Assembly (NCBI GenBank): GCA_023264755.1
Contig: JAHFVB010000116.1
Location: 1 to 10,598, forward strand
Reading direction: 5' to 3'
Source of the DNA: Mycobacterium sp.
GTDB taxonomy: Bacteria; Actinomycetota; Actinomycetes; Mycobacteriales; Mycobacteriaceae
Length of the DNA stretch: 10,598 nucleotides
Shown: positions 8,124-10,598 of the stretch, piece by piece
How the letters are laid out: each line of letters starts with the position of its first letter
Numbering within the stretch: the first letter of the stretch is position 1
Notes under the pieces: generated by a model
Told to the model about the DNA's origin: nothing
The model's database searches: none
The model's input: the letters and a program-made list of their open reading frames with translations, nothing else
Position numbers and translations under genes: made by a program

Positions 8124-8783
8124 TCAGCGCAGGATCGTCGCGACGATGCCAGCCAGGTAGCCCAGCCGGGCGACCTCCGACGGCCGAAACACCGGTCCGC
8201 CCGGTCGACCCAGCATCACCGCGACATCCGGCGCGCCGAGCGGCGCCGCGGCCAGCGTGGTGTCCATGTCGCGCCACACCTGAGGCACCCAATCCTGCGA
8301 GCCATCCAGTGCGGCGGCGTGATCGAGCGGCAGCCAGGGCGCAGTCACGGCCTCGGTCTCCGGAGCGCCGTGGCTACCGGCGATGCGTTCCAACCCCGAG
8401 GGGATGAGCTTGATCACGGTGCACCATCCGACCCGCAGCACCTTCGGCGCCTCTTCGGCGAGCACGGCGAGTTTCTCGGGTCGCGTATGCGCCGCGGCGA
8501 TGTGATCGATGAGCTCCAGTTCGCGGTGGGCTTCCAGCAATCCGGTGTGGGGTCGGATGCTGTCGACGTACACCCCCTGCAGCTTCTCGGCGGCGGTGAT
8601 CAGCATGTCGGGCATGGAGCCCAGCGGCAGTTCGACGACGAGGTCGTCGACGGCGTAGCCCGCGGCCCGCTCGATCACGTCGAGGGACAGGATGTCGGCT
8701 CCGACCGACCCCAGTGCCACCGCGAGCGAGCCCAGGCTGCCAGGCCGGTCCTCGAGCTGGACCCGCAGCAGATATGACGGCAC
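8124..8783 (-). CDS. ACT-domain amino-acid-binding regulatory protein (Rv3013-like)
   Basis: A 219-residue protein, close in length to the M. tuberculosis Rv3013 protein as I recall it (218). The N-terminal ACT domain begins PSYLLRVQLEDRPGSLGSL (2-20), with the ligand-loop pattern DRPGSLG and the second strand GADILSLDVIER (28-39). A linker helix (TGLLEAHRELELIDHI, 80-95) leads to a second domain of about 110 residues ending FRPSEVARLGYLAGIVATIL, possibly GAF-like. No catalytic motif is visible, so a ligand-sensing role is likely; the ligand is unknown. The GTG at 8783 gives the family N-terminus; GTG codons at 8798 and 8792 and an ATG at 8837 are in frame alternatives. None has a good ribosome-binding site, so the start is uncertain. 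It is divergent from gatC across 87 bp. Confidence 0.88.
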   Translation of the reverse strand: MPSYLLRVQLEDRPGSLGSLAVALGSVGADILSLDVIERAAGYAVDDLVVELPLGSMPDMLITAAEKLQGVYVDSIRPHTGLLEAHRELELIDHIAAAHTRPEKLAVLAEEAPKVLRVGWCTVIKLIPSGLERIAGSHGAPETEAVTAPWLPLDHAAALDGSQDWVPQVWRDMDTTLAAAPLGAPDVAVMLGRPGGPVFRPSEVARLGYLAGIVATILR

Positions 8784-8791
8784 GCGCAACA

Positions 8792-8879
8792 CTGTGACAC
8801 GGAGGGCGGGAGCGCAGCGACTCGAGAGCGCCCGCATCGGTGCCGACCGCCTTGACTAGGCTTTGTGGTCGTGTCACAG
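8792..8879. repeat. Perfect 10-bp inverted repeat framing the ACT-gene/gatC control region
   Basis: CTGTGACACG (8792-8801) and CGTGTCACAG (8870-8879) are exact reverse complements, 68 bp apart. Each gene therefore meets the same sequence CGTGTCACAG on its own coding strand: in gatC it covers the GTG start at 8871, and on the ACT side it begins 18 bases before the GTG at 8783. It could be a pair of operator sites or a stem. The arms contain TGTGA/TCACA but not at CRP spacing. Confidence 0.55.
8857..8862 (+). promoter_or_regulatory. -10 box for gatC
   Basis: TAGGCT fits TANNNT. Six to eight bases downstream gives a transcription start at 8869-8871, so the mRNA would begin at or just before GTG 8871. 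The alternative GTG at 8865 lies only two bases past the box and would probably be outside the transcript, which argues for 8871. No convincing -35 is seen. Confidence 0.45.
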
Positions 8880-9209
8880 ATCTCCCGGGATGACGTCGCC
8901 CATCTGGCGCGTTTGGCCCGGCTCACCCTGACCGACGGCGAGCTGGACAGCTTCGCCGGCCAACTCGACGCGATACTCGGCCACGTCGGCCGGATTCAGG
9001 CGGTCGACGTCACCGGAGTGGAGGCGACGGACAACCCGCTGGCCCGCCGTGCCGGTGCTCAGCGACCCGAGGACGCGTCCGGGATCGCGAACGTCACCCG
9101 GCCCGACGTCGTCGTGCCGAGCCTAACCCAAGACGAGGCGCTGGCGGAGGCGCCCAACGCCGCCGAAGGCCGCTTCGCCGTGCCGCGGATCCTAGGGGAA
9201 TCAGAGTGA
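8871..9209 (+). CDS. gatC: Asp-tRNA(Asn)/Glu-tRNA(Gln) amidotransferase subunit C
   Basis: A 112-residue GatC subunit. GatC wraps around GatA and stabilises the GatCAB complex, which amidates misacylated Glu-tRNA(Gln) and Asp-tRNA(Asn) in bacteria lacking the direct synthetases. The N-terminal half is typical ([17 protein letters not shown], 4-20; [12 protein letters not shown], 28-39; [13 protein letters not shown], 45-57), as is the C-terminal GRFAVPRIL. Between DNPL and NVTRPD there are 16 residues ([16 protein letters not shown]) where M. tuberculosis GatC, from memory, has three, making this protein 13 residues longer. The GTG at 8871 (MSQISRD) matches relatives and fits the -10 box; GTG 8865 would add only two residues. 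The stop overlaps the gatA GTG start as GTGA (9206-9209). Confidence 0.96.
   Translation: MSQISRDDVAHLARLARLTLTDGELDSFAGQLDAILGHVGRIQAVDVTGVEATDNPLARRAGAQRPEDASGIANVTRPDVVVPSLTQDEALAEAPNAAEGRFAVPRILGESE
9194..9199 (+). promoter_or_regulatory. Ribosome-binding site deciding the gatA start
   Basis: AGGGGA lies inside the last codons of gatC, six bases before GTG 9206 but fifteen before the in-frame ATG 9215. The spacing favours the GTG, which also makes the GTGA overlap with the gatC stop. The ATG would align better with the N-terminus recalled for M. tuberculosis GatA, so 9215 remains possible. Confidence 0.6.
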
Positions 9210-10598
9210 CGAGCATGAACGACGTCGTGCGGTTGGACGGCGCGACACTCGGCGCCAAGATCGCGGCCAAGGAACTGAGTTCGACCGAGGTCGTTCAGGC
9301 GCATCTGGACCAGATCGCCGAGACAGACGCGCAATACCACGCGTTCCTCCACGTGGCCGCTGACGACGCGTTGGCCGCGGCGGGTCGGATCGATGCCGCG
9401 GTGGCGGCCGGCGATCCGCTGCCCTCCCCGCTGGCCGGCGTCCCCTTGGCGCTCAAGGACGTGTTCACCACCACCGACATGCCGACGACGTGCGGGTCGA
9501 AGATCCTCGAGGGCTGGCGTTCGCCCTACGACGCGACCGTCACGGCCCGGTTGCGTGCGGCCGGCATCCCGATCCTGGGCAAGACCAACATGGACGAGTT
9601 CGCGATGGGGAGCTCGACGGAGAACTCGGCGTACGGCCTCACCCGCAACCCGTGGAACGTCGACCGCGTGCCCGGTGGCTCGGGTGGCGGTAGCGCGGCC
9701 GCACTGGCCGCTTTCCAAGCGCCACTGGCGTTGGGGTCGGACACCGGCGGTTCCATCCGTCAACCCGCGGCCCTGACCGCCACCGTCGGCGTGAAGCCGA
9801 CCTACGGCACGGTGTCGCGCTACGGCTTGATCGCGTGCGCGTCGTCGCTGGACCAGGGCGGACCGTGCGCGCGCACGGTGCTGGACACGGCGTTGCTCCA
9901 CGCGGTGATCGCCGGGCACGACCCGCGTGACTCCACGTCGATCGACGTGGCGACCCCCGACGTCGTCGGCGCGGCCAAGGCGGGTGCGGTCGGTGACCTG
10001 ACGGGAGTGCGGGTCGGAGTCGTCAAGCAGTTGCACAGCGGCGACGGTTACCAGGCGGGCGTGCTGGCCTCGTTCCACGCCGCCGTCGAGCAACTCACCG
10101 CGCTCGGCGCCGAGGTGGTCGAAGTCGACTGTCCGAACTTCGATCACTCGATGGCGGCCTACTACCTGATCCTGCCGTCGGAGGTGTCGAGCAACCTGGC
10201 CCGCTTCGACGCGATGCGCTACGGGTTGCGCGTCGGCGACGACGGGACGCATAGCGCCGAGGAGGTGATGGCGTTGACCCGCGCGGCCGGCTTCGGCCCA
10301 GAGGTCAAGCGCCGCATCATGATCGGTACGTACGCGCTGTCGGCGGGCTACTACGACGCGTATTACAACCAGGCGCAGAAGGTTCGCACGCTGATCGCCG
10401 GCGACCTCGACCGCGCCTACGAAAGCGTCGACGTCTTGGTCACCCCCACTACTCCCTCCACGGCCTTCGCGCTCGGGGAGAAGGTCGACGATCCGTTGGC
10501 GATGTACCTGTTCGACCTGTGCACGCTGCCGCTGAACCTGGCCGGCCACTGTGGAATGTCGGTGCCCTCGGGGTTGTCCGAGGACGACGGGCTGCCGG
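9206..10598 (+). CDS. gatA: Asp-tRNA(Asn)/Glu-tRNA(Gln) amidotransferase subunit A (3' truncated by window)
   Basis: 464 codons are present; the family is about 490 residues, so roughly 30 C-terminal residues lie outside. GatA is the glutaminase of GatCAB: it releases ammonia from glutamine, which is channelled to GatB. It belongs to the amidase-signature family. The Ser-cisSer-Lys triad is intact: Lys84 in LALKD, Ser159 in PGGSGGGS (156-163) and nucleophile Ser183 in DTGGSIRQP (179-187). The 75- and 24-residue spacings match those of S. aureus GatA. The family GGSSGGS reads GGSGGGS, as I also recall in M. tuberculosis, so the second serine is dispensable. Other conserved blocks are [17 protein letters not shown] (126-142) and [13 protein letters not shown] (196-208). 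It starts inside gatC by a 4-bp GTGA overlap, and gatB is not in view. Coupling should help balance C and A subunits. Confidence 0.98.
   Translation, partial: MTSMNDVVRLDGATLGAKIAAKELSSTEVVQAHLDQIAETDAQYHAFLHVAADDALAAAGRIDAAVAAGDPLPSPLAGVPLALKDVFTTTDMPTTCGSKILEGWRSPYDATVTARLRAAGIPILGKTNMDEFAMGSSTENSAYGLTRNPWNVDRVPGGSGGGSAAALAAFQAPLALGSDTGGSIRQPAALTATVGVKPTYGTVSRYGLIACASSLDQGGPCARTVLDTALLHAVIAGHDPRDSTSIDVATPDVVGAAKAGAVGDLTGVRVGVVKQLHSGDGYQAGVLASFHAAVEQLTALGAEVVEVDCPNFDHSMAAYYLILPSEVSSNLARFDAMRYGLRVGDDGTHSAEEVMALTRAAGFGPEVKRRIMIGTYALSAGYYDAYYNQAQKVRTLIAGDLDRAYESVDVLVTPTTPSTAFALGEKVDDPLAMYLFDLCTLPLNLAGHCGMSVPSGLSEDDGLP

Noticed and set aside
8792..8879. CRP-type binding site from the TGTGA and TCACA sequences
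   Set aside because: A CRP site needs the two halves about six bases apart. Here they are about 77 bases apart, so only the long inverted repeat is reported.
9059..10549. 496-codon open frame on the minus strand across gatC/gatA
   Set aside because: Antisense to the conserved gatA sequence with its intact catalytic triad; Arg/Val/Gly-rich composition indicates a codon-bias artefact.

Overview
The window is high-GC, densely packed actinobacterial chromosome. It is almost certainly from a Mycobacterium/Mycolicibacterium-type species: LigA, GatC, GatA, the ACT-domain protein and the SpeE-like protein all read as close relatives of their M. tuberculosis counterparts (compared from memory). GTG starts, ATGA/GTGA gene overlaps and start codons placed directly behind TANNNT boxes (leaderless transcripts) fit the same group. 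I see no mobile element, RNA gene, CRISPR array or phage gene. No gene-free stretch exceeds 130 bp.

Layout. (1) 2-187 (+): the last 61 codons of an unidentified membrane-anchored protein. (2) 2219-184 (-): a two-gene unit, a MmcQ/YjbR-family protein followed by a 4-coumarate-CoA-ligase-like acyl-CoA synthetase. (3) 2292-4373 (+): ligA, the NAD+-dependent DNA ligase, divergent from the YjbR gene across 72 bp carrying back-to-back leaderless-type promoters. (4) 7993-4377 (-): a tight five-gene unit, DUF4178, DUF2617, DUF4247, DUF350, then a seven-helix membrane protein fused to a spermidine-synthase domain. (5) 8783-8124 (-): an ACT-domain protein. (6) 8871-end (+): gatC and gatA (gatA cut by the window edge), divergent from the ACT gene.

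How the genes work together. ligA seals nicks in replication and repair. gatCA encode two of the three subunits of the amidotransferase that corrects Glu-tRNA(Gln) and Asp-tRNA(Asn). The ACT-domain gene shares their divergent control region, where a perfect 10-bp inverted repeat (8792-8801 / 8870-8879) sits at both gene starts. The five-gene unit is the least understood part. It combines a polyamine-synthase-like catalytic domain with a membrane domain and four small families of unknown function, so it looks like an envelope-associated aminopropyl-transfer or related system.

In M. tuberculosis, as I recall, these five genes (Rv2597-Rv2601) lie far from ligA (Rv3014c) and Rv3013. Here they sit between ligA and the Rv3013 homologue, which marks a rearrangement between lineages.
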